Assembly (NCBI GenBank): GCA_963814975.1
Contig: CAWFFB010000035.1
Span: forward strand, 372,001-436,000
Length of the DNA: 64,000 nt
From: CAVUXJ01 sp963814975
GTDB taxonomy: Bacteria; Acidobacteriota; Vicinamibacteria; Vicinamibacterales; CAVVIG01
Direction: 5' to 3'
This document shows positions 19,938 through 29,336 of the stretch, piece by piece (within the stretch, counting starts at the first letter, position 1; each line of letters opens with the position of its first letter). Made by a program: the position numbers and the translations under genes. The notes under the pieces are model-generated. The model was not told where the DNA came from, did no database searches, and was given only the letters and a program-made list of their open reading frames with translations.

Positions 19938-20861
19938 TTACAATGCGATCGTGTGGCCGTGACGGACCGCGGACCGGCTGGCATCGACTCGCGAGCTTAC
20001 AGAAGCCCCTTCATCGCTCCGATGAGACCCGAGCACGCGCACCAGCAGGGCGCGGATAAAAACGTACATCGTGAAGCATTCGAGTGCGAACGCCGGAAAC
20101 CCGAAGTATCCGGGCAGCGGCATCTCGAAGATCTTCACCTCCTCCATGATCGGAACCGTGTAGTGCCACTTGGTGCGGGACCAGTAGTTCCAGAACTCCC
20201 ATAAAACTCCGCACAGGAACCCGCTCCCGATCAAGTTGGTAAGGCGTGAATAGACACCCTGACGAAAATCCAAGTACAGCGACTCCCCGCCGAGCCGCAC
20301 GTTGATCGGCTCGAGCAAGAAGATGAACCCGAGCCACACCGGCGCCGCGAGATAGGGGGAGGGCCAGATCAACGGCCACGCGAGCATCGATACGCCGGCG
20401 ACTATTGAAAGGGCGGCAGGAAGGGCAGGGAGGACGGGCGGGGGAGGAGAGGTGGGAACAGCAGGAGAGGAGGGCGGGGCTCGAAGACCGCGCCAGACGG
20501 CGATGACTTCAGCGCCTTCGAAGATCGCGGGCCAGATCGTCGCGAACGACCAGGCGTACCCGAAATATCTCAGCAGTGCGTTCTCCGGGAGTCCGACGTA
20601 ATACCAGTTGTCGATGAACCGGTTGTAGAACTCGAATACGAGCCACAGCGGGATCGATACGAGCGCGAGGAAGGCGAGCTCGTGGGGAGCGGATCGGATC
20701 CACGATCGGCCGCGCGCGCGCCAGACAACCGCGTCGGCGAAGATGATGAAGCCGGTCCACGCGGTCGGCGTGTTCCATGACGCGAACGGCTCGACCCCTG
20801 CAAGCGTGGCGGTTTCCGATCCGATCATCACGGCGAGCCCGAGCAGCGCCCACCGGTTCAT
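19938..20861 (-). CDS. Polytopic membrane protein of unknown function
   Basis: A 307-residue integral membrane protein with about seven to eight hydrophobic segments and conserved-looking aromatic loops (FEFYNRFIDNWYYVGLP, GVLWEFWNYWSRTKWHYTVP). I do not recognise a named family. Around residues 125-150 is a Pro/Ser-rich, low-complexity stretch coded by purine-rich direct repeats (about 20410-20475), probably an inserted repeat in a loop. Its stop-proximal tail is basic. The ATG at 20861 overlaps the MidA-like gene stop region by four bases (ATGA type), so the two are translationally coupled. Confidence 0.75.
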   Translation of the reverse strand: MNRWALLGLAVMIGSETATLAGVEPFASWNTPTAWTGFIIFADAVVWRARGRSWIRSAPHELAFLALVSIPLWLVFEFYNRFIDNWYYVGLPENALLRYFGYAWSFATIWPAIFEGAEVIAVWRGLRAPPSSPAVPTSPPPPVLPALPAALSIVAGVSMLAWPLIWPSPYLAAPVWLGFIFLLEPINVRLGGESLYLDFRQGVYSRLTNLIGSGFLCGVLWEFWNYWSRTKWHYTVPIMEEVKIFEMPLPGYFGFPAFALECFTMYVFIRALLVRVLGSHRSDEGASVSSRVDASRSAVRHGHTIAL

Positions 20862-22210
20862 GTCACGCGCATCCGGTATGAACAGCCGCGGAGCGCCGGC
20901 GTGCCTACCCCCTTGCCGAGTAGCAGGACTTTCAACGTGCTGCCAAGACCGCCGGGCATCAGGAGGGTTTTCAGGGCAAGGCGATCGTTGAGATCAAGAT
21001 CCTCGGGGTTGACGGGCTTCACAGGACTCTGCACGCTCACAAGGTTCGCGGCCGAACGGGTACCTGGGGCGCCTTGGGAAGCTCGTGCACCTCGAGAATC
21101 TCCCCAACGTTGCGAACCTTGCGAGCCTTCAGGACCTGTTGCACCTGGTGCGTCTCGTGAACCGTGTTCGATGAGTCCCAGCAGAAAGTACGTCTGATCG
21201 AGAAACCCCAGCGTCGCGAGGCCCTCAGCCTCTGCGGAGCGACGGAGGGTTGTGAAATCGACGTGGGCGGTGATGTCCTGCGCTCCAGGTGTCACCAGCC
21301 ACGGCGCAGCGGCTCCGGATTCGGCGCCTGTCATCGTATGACGCGTGAAAGTGGTGAGCGTGCCGGCCGCGTGGGTCACCCCGTAGAGCTCGGGTGCCTC
21401 GTGTCCGTAGTCGATCAGGATGACGAACCCGCGCCGCAGACACCGCGCCGCCTCGCGGATCCAGTCGACGGCCCGCAGGTTGATCTCGACGAGCCACCCG
21501 GGCTCGAGTGTGATCTCGAGGCGCTGAAGATACTCCGCGAGGGCTGGTGTCGACAGAGGACCTTCGCGTGTGACAAAGGCGGAACCGGGCGCTCTGCTGC
21601 GGGAAGAATCGGGAGCCAGATCGACATAGATTTCGTGCAAGCCGCCGGGCCGCATCACGACCTGATGGACGGGGAACGCGTCGAGCAGTTCGTTGGCGAT
21701 GAGGACCCCGTCGAACGACGGGGGCAGCCCGGCCGTCGACGAGACGAGGCGTTCGACACCTTCCTCGAGCGTCGCCGGCTGCGCGTCGCGGGCAGCTGCG
21801 CTGGCTTCTACCAGATGGAGGTTCGTCCGGCCGAAAAGGTCGGGATGGCGGCGGCGCGCGGCGCGGAGGATGTCGGAGGAAAGGCGGCCGTTCCCAGCGC
21901 CCGCTTCGACCAGGTCGAAGACGTGCACCGCAGGATCCCCTGAGGGGGTTGTGGAATCCGACCGGCCTTCCTCCCCCGTCCGAATCGCCGCAAGCCGCTC
22001 CGCCATCTCGGCGATCTGAATCTCGAGGAGGTCGCCGAACATCGCGCCAACGTCGACGCTGGTAAAAAAATCGCCCGCGCGGCCGGATCGCTGGGCTGCG
22101 CGGGCGTAGTAGCCGAACTCCGAGTGGTAGAGCGCGACGTCCATGAACGCGGCCACCGTCAGCGGCCCACGTTCATGGATCAGGTCGATCAGTAGGTCTT
22201 CAATCGGCAA
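20858..22210 (-). CDS. MidA-family SAM-dependent methyltransferase
   Basis: A 450-residue protein of the MidA/NDUFAF7 (DUF185) family. Motifs: LIHERGPLTVAAFMDVALYH at the N-terminus, GYYARAAQRSGRAGDFFTSVD, the SAM-binding VEAGAGNGRLSSDIL, and LIANELLDAFPVHQV. In mitochondria NDUFAF7 methylates an arginine of complex I; whether the bacterial member acts on the nuo complex (nuoB is near 63.6 kb) is unknown. Between about residues 350 and 395 is a low-complexity, Gly/Ser/Arg-rich insert coded by an inverted short-repeat element (21040-21165). The frame is not broken by it. Confidence 0.85.
   Translation of the reverse strand: MPIEDLLIDLIHERGPLTVAAFMDVALYHSEFGYYARAAQRSGRAGDFFTSVDVGAMFGDLLEIQIAEMAERLAAIRTGEEGRSDSTTPSGDPAVHVFDLVEAGAGNGRLSSDILRAARRRHPDLFGRTNLHLVEASAAARDAQPATLEEGVERLVSSTAGLPPSFDGVLIANELLDAFPVHQVVMRPGGLHEIYVDLAPDSSRSRAPGSAFVTREGPLSTPALAEYLQRLEITLEPGWLVEINLRAVDWIREAARCLRRGFVILIDYGHEAPELYGVTHAAGTLTTFTRHTMTGAESGAAAPWLVTPGAQDITAHVDFTTLRRSAEAEGLATLGFLDQTYFLLGLIEHGSRDAPGATGPEGSQGSQRWGDSRGARASQGAPGTRSAANLVSVQSPVKPVNPEDLDLNDRLALKTLLMPGGLGSTLKVLLLGKGVGTPALRGCSYRMRVT
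21040..21165. repeat. Inverted short-repeat element inside a coding sequence
   Basis: Within the MidA-like gene the plus strand has caaggttcgc near 21042 and its inverted copies gcgaaccttgcgagcc at about 21112-21128, with further degenerate copies (cctggggcgccttgggaag, gacctgttgcacctggtgc). It is built like the intergenic elements but keeps the reading frame and encodes a low-complexity insert near the C-terminus of the protein. Confidence 0.5.
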
Positions 22211-22242
22211 TCAACCTGCACTCTGCAATGCCTGACGCCCTG

Positions 22243-23862
22243 TCACTCTTTTCGCACCGTCACGAATACTTGCGTGCCCTCCCGCCAGACGAGAATCTGC
22301 GCGATACGGCCAGCCTGCACCTGCCGCAACGCGCGGCCGGCTTCGGTGGCGTTCGTCACCGGCTGCCGGTTCACGGCGGTGATGATGTCACCCGGGCGCA
22401 GCGCCCCCGCCGACGGTCCGTTCGGATCGACCTCGGTCACGAGCGCCCCGGTCTGCCCTGAGGGTAACTGGAGCTGACGCGATCGCTGCGGCGTGAGGTT
22501 TCCGAGTGTCAGGCCGAAGCTTTCGCTGCCCTGCTCGGTCGGTTCCGGCGGCTCGCTGCTGCGGCCCTGGCGTCCACGCTCCGCCTGCAGATCGAGCTCG
22601 TCGACGGTGACATTGAGCGTTCGATCGCGGCCCTCGCGCACCACCTTCACCGGCACCGACGTGCCGGGTTTGGTGGCCGTGACCATGTTGACGAGATTGT
22701 TGGAGTTCGGCACGGGTCGCCCGTTGAATTCAATGATGACGTCGCCGGGCTGGATGCCGGCTTTGTCGGCCGCGCCGCCGGGCGCGACGCTCGACACGAC
22801 GGCGCCGACACGTGACTTGAGGCCGAAGTCCTGGAAGGCGTCGCGCGGGACGGGCGCGATCTGCACGCCGATGCGTCCGCGCGTCACCTTGCCCGTGTGC
22901 AGCTGCGGCAACAGGTCGCGCACGGCGTTGATTGGCACCGCAAATCCGATCCCGATGTTCCCCTCCGCGCGGCCGTTGGCGATGATGGCCGTATTCATGC
23001 CGATCACTTCGCCGCGGATGTTGAGGAGCGGTCCGCCCGAGTTGCCCGGATTGATGGCCGCGTCGGTCTGGAGCATCTCGTTGGATCGGCCGTCGGTCAC
23101 CGGGAAGGGACGTTCGGTCGCGCTGATGACGCCCACAGAGACGGTGTGCCGTAAGCCGAATGGATTGCCGATCGCCATGACCCAATCGCCTGCCGCTATC
23201 TGGGACGAATCGCCGAATTTCGCTTCAGGAAGCGTGTGGTTCGGCTTTTCGGTGAGCTGGATCAGCGCGCTATCGGTGAGCTCGTCGCGTCCAATAAGCT
23301 TGGCCTGGTACAGCTGATCGGCGTCCTCACCGTAGAGCGAGACTTCGATCTTGGTGGCGCCCTCCACGACGTGGTTGTTCGTCAGGATGAGCCCATCTTT
23401 GCTGATGATGAAGCCGGTGCCTGCGGCGATCGTCGTCTGGTCGCGCGGCTGCTGCCGGCGCCGCGGTGCCTGTCCTTGTCCTCCCTGTCCCTGACCCTGG
23501 CCTTGGCCTTGGCCCTGGCCCTGGCCTTGGTCCTGGTCCTGATCTCCGGGCGGCTGCCCGAAAAAGCGCCTGAATAGGTCGTCGGGAGGAGCCCCTCCGT
23601 AGAAGTCCGAGAGATCCTGCGCGCGCCGCGTCGTTTCCGTCCGGATGTTGACCACCATCGGCGATTGTGCCTTGGCGACGTTCCGGAACGTTTGCGAATC
23701 GATCGCGCCGGTGAGGGGCGCGCTGTTCATCGGCGGCGCCGTGAAGGTCTGCGCCGAGGACTGCGACGCCATGTCGAGACGCGAAGCGATTACCAGAGCG
23801 ACGGCGAACGACGACACGGCAATCAGGAGCATGTAGAAAAGGGTGGTCTTGCGAGTGGACAT
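22243..23862 (-). CDS. Do-family serine protease (DegP/HtrA) with QG-repeat insert
   Basis: A 539-residue periplasmic, probably membrane-anchored quality-control protease. N-terminal hydrophobic helix (about 8-27), then a trypsin-like domain with the triad His164 (LTNNHVVEG), Asp197 (ELTDSALIQL) and Ser275 (INPGNSGGPLL), then two PDZ domains (about residues 320-410 and 450-539). Between the signal anchor and the catalytic domain is a run of Gln-Gly dipeptides (about 106-131) coded by a hexanucleotide tandem repeat, at the place where DegP has its regulatory LA loop. A GGAGG ribosome-binding site precedes the ATG. The gene is intact. Confidence 0.93.
   Translation of the reverse strand: MSTRKTTLFYMLLIAVSSFAVALVIASRLDMASQSSAQTFTAPPMNSAPLTGAIDSQTFRNVAKAQSPMVVNIRTETTRRAQDLSDFYGGAPPDDLFRRFFGQPPGDQDQDQGQGQGQGQGQGQGQGGQGQAPRRRQQPRDQTTIAAGTGFIISKDGLILTNNHVVEGATKIEVSLYGEDADQLYQAKLIGRDELTDSALIQLTEKPNHTLPEAKFGDSSQIAAGDWVMAIGNPFGLRHTVSVGVISATERPFPVTDGRSNEMLQTDAAINPGNSGGPLLNIRGEVIGMNTAIIANGRAEGNIGIGFAVPINAVRDLLPQLHTGKVTRGRIGVQIAPVPRDAFQDFGLKSRVGAVVSSVAPGGAADKAGIQPGDVIIEFNGRPVPNSNNLVNMVTATKPGTSVPVKVVREGRDRTLNVTVDELDLQAERGRQGRSSEPPEPTEQGSESFGLTLGNLTPQRSRQLQLPSGQTGALVTEVDPNGPSAGALRPGDIITAVNRQPVTNATEAGRALRQVQAGRIAQILVWREGTQVFVTVRKE
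23481..23545. repeat. Hexanucleotide microsatellite in the HtrA gene
   Basis: Tandem copies of a cctggc/cttggc-like hexamer give alternating Gln and Gly codons on the minus strand. Because the unit is a multiple of three, copy-number change would alter the length of the loop without breaking the frame. Confidence 0.65.
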
Positions 23863-23870
23863 CGAGCCTC

Positions 23871-25088
23871 CTAAACGAGAGCCAGAATTTCGGTCTGGAG
23901 CGGTCCGGTAACCGTTGCGTCGTGCGCGTGCATGATCATGTTGATTTCCGAGCGGACGCCGAAATCGGAGAAGTAGACCCCCGGTTCAATCGTGAAGCCG
24001 GTGCCGGGAAGCAGCCGTCGATCGTCGTGGGTTTCGTAGTCGTCCATATTCACGCCGTTGCCGTGCACCGACTCCCCGAGGCTGTGCCCCGTCCGGTGCA
24101 GGATCTGATCGCCATAGCCGGCTTCCCGCAGCAGGGAGGCCGCCGCGCGATCGACCTCCCACCCCCGCAGCTCCCGCCCCGCGCGTGATGCGTCCTTCAC
24201 CAGGTCGACGGCCGCGTCGCGGGCGGCCCGGACGGCTGCGAAGGCCTCGACCTGTCGATCGGGCGGCCGCAGCCCTGAATAGCCCACCCAGGTGATATCG
24301 GCGAATACCGCTCCTGGATGATTGAGCTTGGCCCAGAGATCCAGCAGGACGAGCTCCTCGGCATGAATCGTCCGCGCCGCGGTCGCCGTCGGCAGGTAAT
24401 GCGGGTTGCCGGCGTTTTCCGCCGCCGAGACGTTCGGGTCGGAGTCGCTGACGAGCCCCGCGTCGGCAAACCATCCCGCCATCAGCTGTTGGATGTCGTA
24501 CTCCGTGGTCCGCACGCCGTCGCGGAGGCGGCGCGCGATAGCGTCGAACGCGCGGTCCTTCACCTGGTGAAGCTTTTCGGAAGCGGCCTGGTGCGATGCC
24601 ATTTCGGGCCCGTCCCAGATCGCCGAGAATCGCTGAACCAGATCGCCGGACGAAACGACCTCAATTCCAAACTGCCGGATGAGCTCGACGGTGCCGGCAT
24701 CCACCCTCGCGATGTACGGAATCGCGCACGCCGGCGAATACTCCATCGCGATGCGCCGGAGGCCGCCCACCAGGCGCGCAAGACCCTCTTCGAGTTGCTG
24801 CCGCTGCGCATACCGCTCAGCCTGCCCTGGCAGGTGCGCCAGCGCGCTGGGCTCGATCGCGTGCACGAGCGCCCTCGGTTCGCCCACCGCGGGAATCAGG
24901 TAATACCACCGCCGCGTCGCCAGATGGCCGCCCTGCTTCGCCACACCCGTGACGTCGGCCGCGATCGGATCGATCCCGCGAAAATCGTACAAGAGCCAGG
25001 CGTCCACCCCGTCGGCCTTCAAAGCGGCACGAATCGCGGCGAGGTCGAGAGTGGCAGGCGCCGAGGGGATAACTCCGACGCTGGTCAT
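23871..25088 (-). CDS. M24 family (Xaa-Pro) metallopeptidase
   Basis: A 405-residue pita-bread-fold aminopeptidase of family M24. The N-terminal creatinase-like domain starts around ALKADGVDAWLLYDFRGI. The C-terminal domain contains the five metal ligands: Asp in LVLLDLWAKL, Asp in VFADITWVGY, His in HRTGHSLGESVHGNG, Glu in FTIEPGVYF and Glu in RSEINMIM. It likely removes N-terminal residues ahead of proline or acts as a cytosolic dipeptidase. The ATG at 25088 has GGAAAAG upstream and is preferred over one seven codons earlier. The HtrA start is 8 bases downstream, so the two may be cotranscribed. Confidence 0.88.
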   Translation of the reverse strand: MTSVGVIPSAPATLDLAAIRAALKADGVDAWLLYDFRGIDPIAADVTGVAKQGGHLATRRWYYLIPAVGEPRALVHAIEPSALAHLPGQAERYAQRQQLEEGLARLVGGLRRIAMEYSPACAIPYIARVDAGTVELIRQFGIEVVSSGDLVQRFSAIWDGPEMASHQAASEKLHQVKDRAFDAIARRLRDGVRTTEYDIQQLMAGWFADAGLVSDSDPNVSAAENAGNPHYLPTATAARTIHAEELVLLDLWAKLNHPGAVFADITWVGYSGLRPPDRQVEAFAAVRAARDAAVDLVKDASRAGRELRGWEVDRAAASLLREAGYGDQILHRTGHSLGESVHGNGVNMDDYETHDDRRLLPGTGFTIEPGVYFSDFGVRSEINMIMHAHDATVTGPLQTEILALV

Positions 25089-25167
25089 CTTTTCCAGTAT
25101 AGCCCTCAAGTATAGTCGAACGACGACTTTGCCCGCCCTCTGGACGTGAAGTCTGCCTCCCGGACGT

Positions 25168-25173
25168 TATAAT
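25168..25173 (+). promoter_or_regulatory. Possible -10 element upstream of the VWFA gene
   Basis: A perfect TATAAT (preceded by T, followed by cgataatcg) lies 107 bases before the ATG at 25281 in the divergent spacer between the M24 peptidase and the VWFA gene. No convincing -35 box is seen 16-18 bases upstream, so confidence is low. Confidence 0.35.
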
Positions 25174-25280
25174 CGATAATCGAAGTGTCGGGCTCGGCCG
25201 CCCGCCCGAGGCGGCCTTTCAGCTTGAGCCCACCGCCACGCCGGTGCCGCGGCGTCTGAAATGAGTACGGGGTCAACCAT

Positions 25281-27370
25281 ATGAAATACCGCATCGCATT
25301 TGCGGGTTTGTTCACCCTGCTGGCGGGGATGGCGCTCAGCGCCGGACAGACCACCCAATCCACTCCGTCGCAGACCCCCACGTTCAAGGTGCAGGTGGAT
25401 TACGTCGAGGTCGATGTCCTCGTCACCGACCAGCAGGGCCGGTTCGTGCCCGATCTGGCGAAAGAGGATTTTCGCGTCTTCGAGGACGGGAAGCCGCAAT
25501 CCGTCTCGACCTTTTCCTTCGTCAACATCCCAGTTGAAAGAGCGGATCGACCGCTGTTCGCCGATCAGCCCATCGAACCCGACGTCGAAAGCAACGAGCG
25601 GCCTTTCGACGGCCGGGTGTACGTGATGGTGCTCGACGACTTGCACACCAACTTCCAGCGGTCGCAGCGCGTCAAGGCAGCCGCCCGTCAGTTCATCGAG
25701 CGGTACCTCGGCGCCAACGACTTGATGGCGGTGGTCACAACGGGCGGCGGTACCAGCGGCGCGCAGGAGTTCACCAGCAGAAAGCGTCTCCTGCTGGCGG
25801 CCGTCGACAAGTTCGCGGGGCGAAAGCTCGATTCCGCGACGTTGATGCGCGCCGACGCGCTCCAAAGCGGAGCCTCTTCACGGAATGGCCGCATCGACGA
25901 CCCCGAGGATGCGGAGCGCGGGCAAAACGCGCGATCGACGCTGACGCATCTCAGGAACGTGGCCGAGTGGTTCGGCGGCGTGCGCGGGCGGCGTAAGTCG
26001 ATCGTGTTCGTGAGCGAGGGAATTGACTACGACATCACCGATGTCTTCAACAACCGTTCAGCGTCCACGGTCATGGACGGGACGCGGGAGGCGATCGCGG
26101 CAGCCACACGCTCCAATGTCAGTATCTACAGCGTCGACCCCCGTGGCTTGACGGCGCTCGGGGACGACGCCATCGGCGTGGGGAGCTTCGACGGCCAGTC
26201 GGGAGCGACGGCGGGCAGTGGGGGACGGAGCCCTGTCGGCATCAGCTCCTTGATGAGCGAGCTGCGGCTCTCGCAGGACAGCCTTCGCACGCTCGCCGAT
26301 GAGACCGGCGGGTTCGCCGCCGTCAATTCCAACGACCTCGGTAGCGCGTTCGAGCGCATCGTCCGCGACAACAGCGGGTACTATGTGCTGGCGTACTACC
26401 CGCCCTCCAACAAGCGAGATGGCAAGTTCCATAAGATCGAGGTTCGCGTGACCCGGCCCGGGCTGACGGTGCGTGCGCGCCGCGGTTATGTCTCTCCACG
26501 CGGGAATCGCGCGACGCCGAAGCCCACGGATAAAGGGCCGTCGCCCGAGCTGCTCGAGGCCCTGAACAGCCCTATTCCGGTGAGTGGTCTCACGATGCAC
26601 GTCTTCGCGGCCCCCTTCAAGGGGACGGCGCCAAACGCGTCGGTCGCATTCGGTCTCGAGCTGCGCGGTCGCGATCTCTCGCTGGCGTCGGGGAACAAGG
26701 TCGAGCTCACGTTTCTTGCCGTCGATGCCGACGGCAAAACGCGCGGAACCAGGACCGACGTGCTGACGATCGATCTGCGCCCCGAGACGCTCGCTCGGGT
26801 ACAAGCCACTGGCTTCCGCCTCCTCAACCGGGTGGATTTGCCGCCGGGACGATATCAGTTGCGCCTCGCGGCGCGCGACTCAGGGACGGCGAATGCGGGC
26901 TCGGTGACTGTACGATCTTGAAGTGCCCGATTACGGCAAGTTGCCCTTCAGCATGAGCGGTCTGGTGATGTCGTCGCTGTCTGGCGCCTCGCTGGCGACG
27001 GCGCGCGCCGACGAGCAGCTGAAGGCCGGTACTGCCGGTACCGCCGACTGCTCAGCGCACATTCCCGCAGAATGACGAGCTCGCGCTTTTCGCCGAGATC
27101 TACGACGACGGCCGGGCAGCGGACCACAAGGTCGATATCGTGACCACGGTGAAGTCGGACACCGGCACGGTGCTGTTCATGAACGAAGAGGAGCGCGCGT
27201 CAAGTGAGCTGCAGGGGCAGCGTGGCGGCTATGGGTATACGGCCCGGGTTCCCCTGACCGATCTGCCGCCTGGTCTGTATGTGCTCAGGGTGGAGGCGCG
27301 CTCGCGGCTCGGGGATCGCACGGCAGCCAGCCGCGAGGTGCGTTTCGCGGTGACGCCGCCCACGCGATGA
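25281..27370 (+). CDS. Secreted VWFA-related domain protein (frameshifted)
   Basis: A typical acidobacterial VWFA-related exported protein. Signal peptide about residues 1-22, then a beta-rich part (VDVLVTDQQGRFVPDLAKEDF), then the VWA-like domain starting at RVYVMVLDDLHTNFQ and ending near YYVLAYYPP, followed by an Ig-like C-terminal half. The first frame stops at 26921; the continuation LEVPDYGKLPFSMSGLVM and the last part (IVTTVKSDTGTVLF to 27370) are in other frames. Both breaks (about 26909 and 27028) are one extra base touching GTAC. Joined length is about 696 residues. Role unknown, surface adhesion or protein binding being likely. The stop overlaps the next start (ATGA). Confidence 0.85.
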
Positions 27371-27774
27371 AGGCGCTGGCGTGGATGCTGCTGGCGCTGG
27401 CGCTTCAGGGATCGACGCCGTTGCGGGTGCTGGAAAAAGGCGACCAGAGCAATATGGACGACGCGAAGCAGGCGACCGCTCGAACGACCGACGAGTGGAA
27501 CACCCTGTGGCGTCAGCATTCGCCCGACCGCGACCGGCCGCGCGTTGATTTCGCGCGCGAAATGGTCGTCGGCGTCTTCCTTGGCAGCCGCCCGACGGCC
27601 GGGTTCGGCGTCGAGATCCTGAGCGCGCTCGTTGAGCAGGAGGTGCTGGTCGTCCGCTTTCGAGAAACCCCGCCTCCAGGCGGCCGACTCTTGGCCCAGA
27701 TGATCACGTCGCCCTACCACCTGGCGGCTGTCCCGCGCCACAGCGGGGACGTGAAGTTCGAGAACCAGCGGTAG
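27367..27774 (+). CDS. PrcB-like C-terminal domain protein
   Basis: A 135-residue exported protein: signal peptide about 1-19 (MKALAWMLLALALQGSTP), then a PrcB_C-type domain ending with REMVVGVFLGSRPTAGFGVEI and a C-terminal EVLVVRFRETPPPGG. The TAGFGVEI motif is characteristic. In Treponema PrcB associates with the surface protease PrtP, but stand-alone copies in other bacteria have no known partner. The gene overlaps the VWFA gene by four bases and is probably translationally coupled to it, which suggests a joint extracellular function. Confidence 0.75.
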   Translation: MKALAWMLLALALQGSTPLRVLEKGDQSNMDDAKQATARTTDEWNTLWRQHSPDRDRPRVDFAREMVVGVFLGSRPTAGFGVEILSALVEQEVLVVRFRETPPPGGRLLAQMITSPYHLAAVPRHSGDVKFENQR

Positions 27775-27777
27775 TCG

Positions 27778-28287
27778 TTACTTCTTGGGCTCGGCCGCCG
27801 GCTTCGTCGTCGCCGCTGTCGATGCCGCCGCCGGCTTCGGCACGTCGAACTTCACCACCCTGGTCGTCTTCACGGTGCCGTTCGCATGGGAGAATCCCTG
27901 ACGGTTTCCGCTCATCCGCGCATCGTAAGGCGTGGAAATCGTGAGCGTCTGGACCTCGCCGGGCTGGAACAATCCGTTGATCACGCCTTTGTTCCCGGTC
28001 ACGATGGCGCCGGCTTTGTCGTACCAGGTCTCGGTGAATGTCAGGCGCGAAATCGGCGCAACCCCGATGTTCTTCACCTGCAGGCGGGTGACGACGTTCG
28101 GTCCATCACGCCTGGTGACTGCTGTCGTGTACTCGACGAGGACCTCTCCTCTGGCAGGGGGCACGATCTTTCTGCCCGCCAGGATCGGCTGCATCGGGGG
28201 CGCCTGTGTAGCCTGACCGGCCAGTACAGCGGCCGCCAACGCAGTGGTGACGAGGGTCGCGGCGAGAAGCGAACGCGCCCGTTTCAT
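27778..28287 (-). CDS. Exported hypothetical protein
   Basis: A 169-residue secreted protein with signal peptide (MKRARSLLAATLVTTALAAA...) and a domain of beta strands: VLVEYTTAVTRRDGPN, TRLQVKNIGVAPISRLTFTE and LFQPGEVQTLTISTPYD. This pattern of 'intrinsic vs extrinsic' strands resembles small Ig-like/FxLYD-type domains, but I cannot assign a family. The C-terminus is Ala/Lys/Pro rich. The ATG at 28287 has a strong GGGAGGG ribosome-binding site and is preferred to a longer frame open to 28413. Convergent with the PrcB-like gene (3-base gap). Confidence 0.7.
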   Translation of the reverse strand: MKRARSLLAATLVTTALAAAVLAGQATQAPPMQPILAGRKIVPPARGEVLVEYTTAVTRRDGPNVVTRLQVKNIGVAPISRLTFTETWYDKAGAIVTGNKGVINGLFQPGEVQTLTISTPYDARMSGNRQGFSHANGTVKTTRVVKFDVPKPAAASTAATTKPAAEPKK

Positions 28288-28438
28288 GGTATCCCTCCCG
28301 GAAAAGTGGCGATTGTGACAGTCGAAGCGAACGGCGCCGGAAATTATAGCAGGTGCCGCCTCCGCAATCGAACCAGAGCTCCTATGGCGCCGCGGCGCGT
28401 TGTAGCGCAGCAACCTGGAAGCGCGCGCAGGCGGCCAC

Positions 28439-28897
28439 CTACATTTCGCCGTTCCAATCCTCCGGCTCCGGGTTCACCGAGCGGAAGATCTCCATGTGCC
28501 ACTTGCCGCCGCCCCACGGCTCGATGACCTCGGCTGCGACGACGTCCACCAGGACCTCGGAGAAGAGACGTCCTTCCGGATCCCCCTCCAGATGGTAAGC
28601 CGGATCGTCCCACCCGAAGTTCGGGTACAGCAGCAGGGTCAGAAACAGATCGTAGCCGTCGTCGACGACGACCAGCTGGCCGCACGGGCGCTTGATCGTC
28701 GAGTGGTAGATGAGGTATTTCTCGGCGCTGTGCGCGCGGATGTAGCGTTTGAGCGCGAACTCACGCGCCACGATCTCCTCGACCGCGATCTTCTTGTCCC
28801 AGCAGTCACGGCAGTATTTCTCCTCGCCGCGCGGCTCCGAGATTTCTTTGGCGCCGCACAACGCGCACCGGGACTTGACGACCGCCTTACGTGGCAT
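28439..28897 (-). CDS. Zinc-ribbon-type hypothetical protein
   Basis: A 152-residue soluble protein. Near the N-terminus CALCGAKEI and, later, CRDCWDKK form a CxxC...CxxC pair that looks like a small treble-clef or zinc ribbon. The rest is alpha/beta with conserved-looking YLIYHSTIKRPCGQLVVVDDG and the acidic C-terminus PEPEDWNGEM. I do not recognise the family. The ATG at 28897 begins the Cys-rich region; the frame is open to 28981 but would then overlap the divergent VOC gene. The two genes start 20 bases apart and must share a very short promoter region. Confidence 0.65.
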   Translation of the reverse strand: MPRKAVVKSRCALCGAKEISEPRGEEKYCRDCWDKKIAVEEIVAREFALKRYIRAHSAEKYLIYHSTIKRPCGQLVVVDDGYDLFLTLLLYPNFGWDDPAYHLEGDPEGRLFSEVLVDVVAAEVIEPWGGGKWHMEIFRSVNPEPEDWNGEM

Positions 28898-28916
28898 ATC
28901 ATCAAAGTTTAGCACC

Positions 28917-29330
28917 ATGGATAGACCCGCGCACGCAGGCCTTCGCCATCTCGCGCTCAACGCTCGGGATCTCGCCGCCATGAAGCAGTTCTACGTCGAG
29001 CTTCTCGGGTTCGACGTCGAATGGGAGCCCGATGCCGACAACGTCTACCTCAGCTCGGGCACCGACAACCTGGCCCTGCATCGCGCGGCTCCGGAAGGCA
29101 CCGGGCGGCAGGGGCAGGCCATGGCGCCTGGAGCGCTCGATCATCTGGGGTTGATCGTCCGCTTCGCCGCGGACGTGGATCGTTGGGCGCGCTTTCTGGA
29201 AAGCCGCGGCGTCGTCCTCGAGGCGCAGCCGCGCACGCATCGCGACGGCGCCAGGTCGTTCTATTTCAAGGATCCCGACGGCAACGGGATCCAGATCATC
29301 CATCACCTGCCCATCAGCCAGAAGCTCTGA
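28917..29330 (+). CDS. VOC-superfamily (glyoxalase-like) protein
   Basis: A 137-residue vicinal-oxygen-chelate protein with the paired beta-alpha-beta-beta-beta modules: AGLRHLALNARDLAAMKQFYVELLGFDVEWEP and LDHLGLIVRFAADVDRWARFL...FKDPDGNGIQIIHH. The metal-ligand positions (H in RHLAL, H in DHLGL, E-type position replaced by Q in GIQII) suggest a metal-binding enzyme or a resistance-type binding protein. The substrate is unknown. The start at 28917 fits the family; upstream is the divergent zinc-ribbon gene. Confidence 0.8.
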   Translation: MDRPAHAGLRHLALNARDLAAMKQFYVELLGFDVEWEPDADNVYLSSGTDNLALHRAAPEGTGRQGQAMAPGALDHLGLIVRFAADVDRWARFLESRGVVLEAQPRTHRDGARSFYFKDPDGNGIQIIHHLPISQKL

Positions 29331-29336
29331 CGACGC

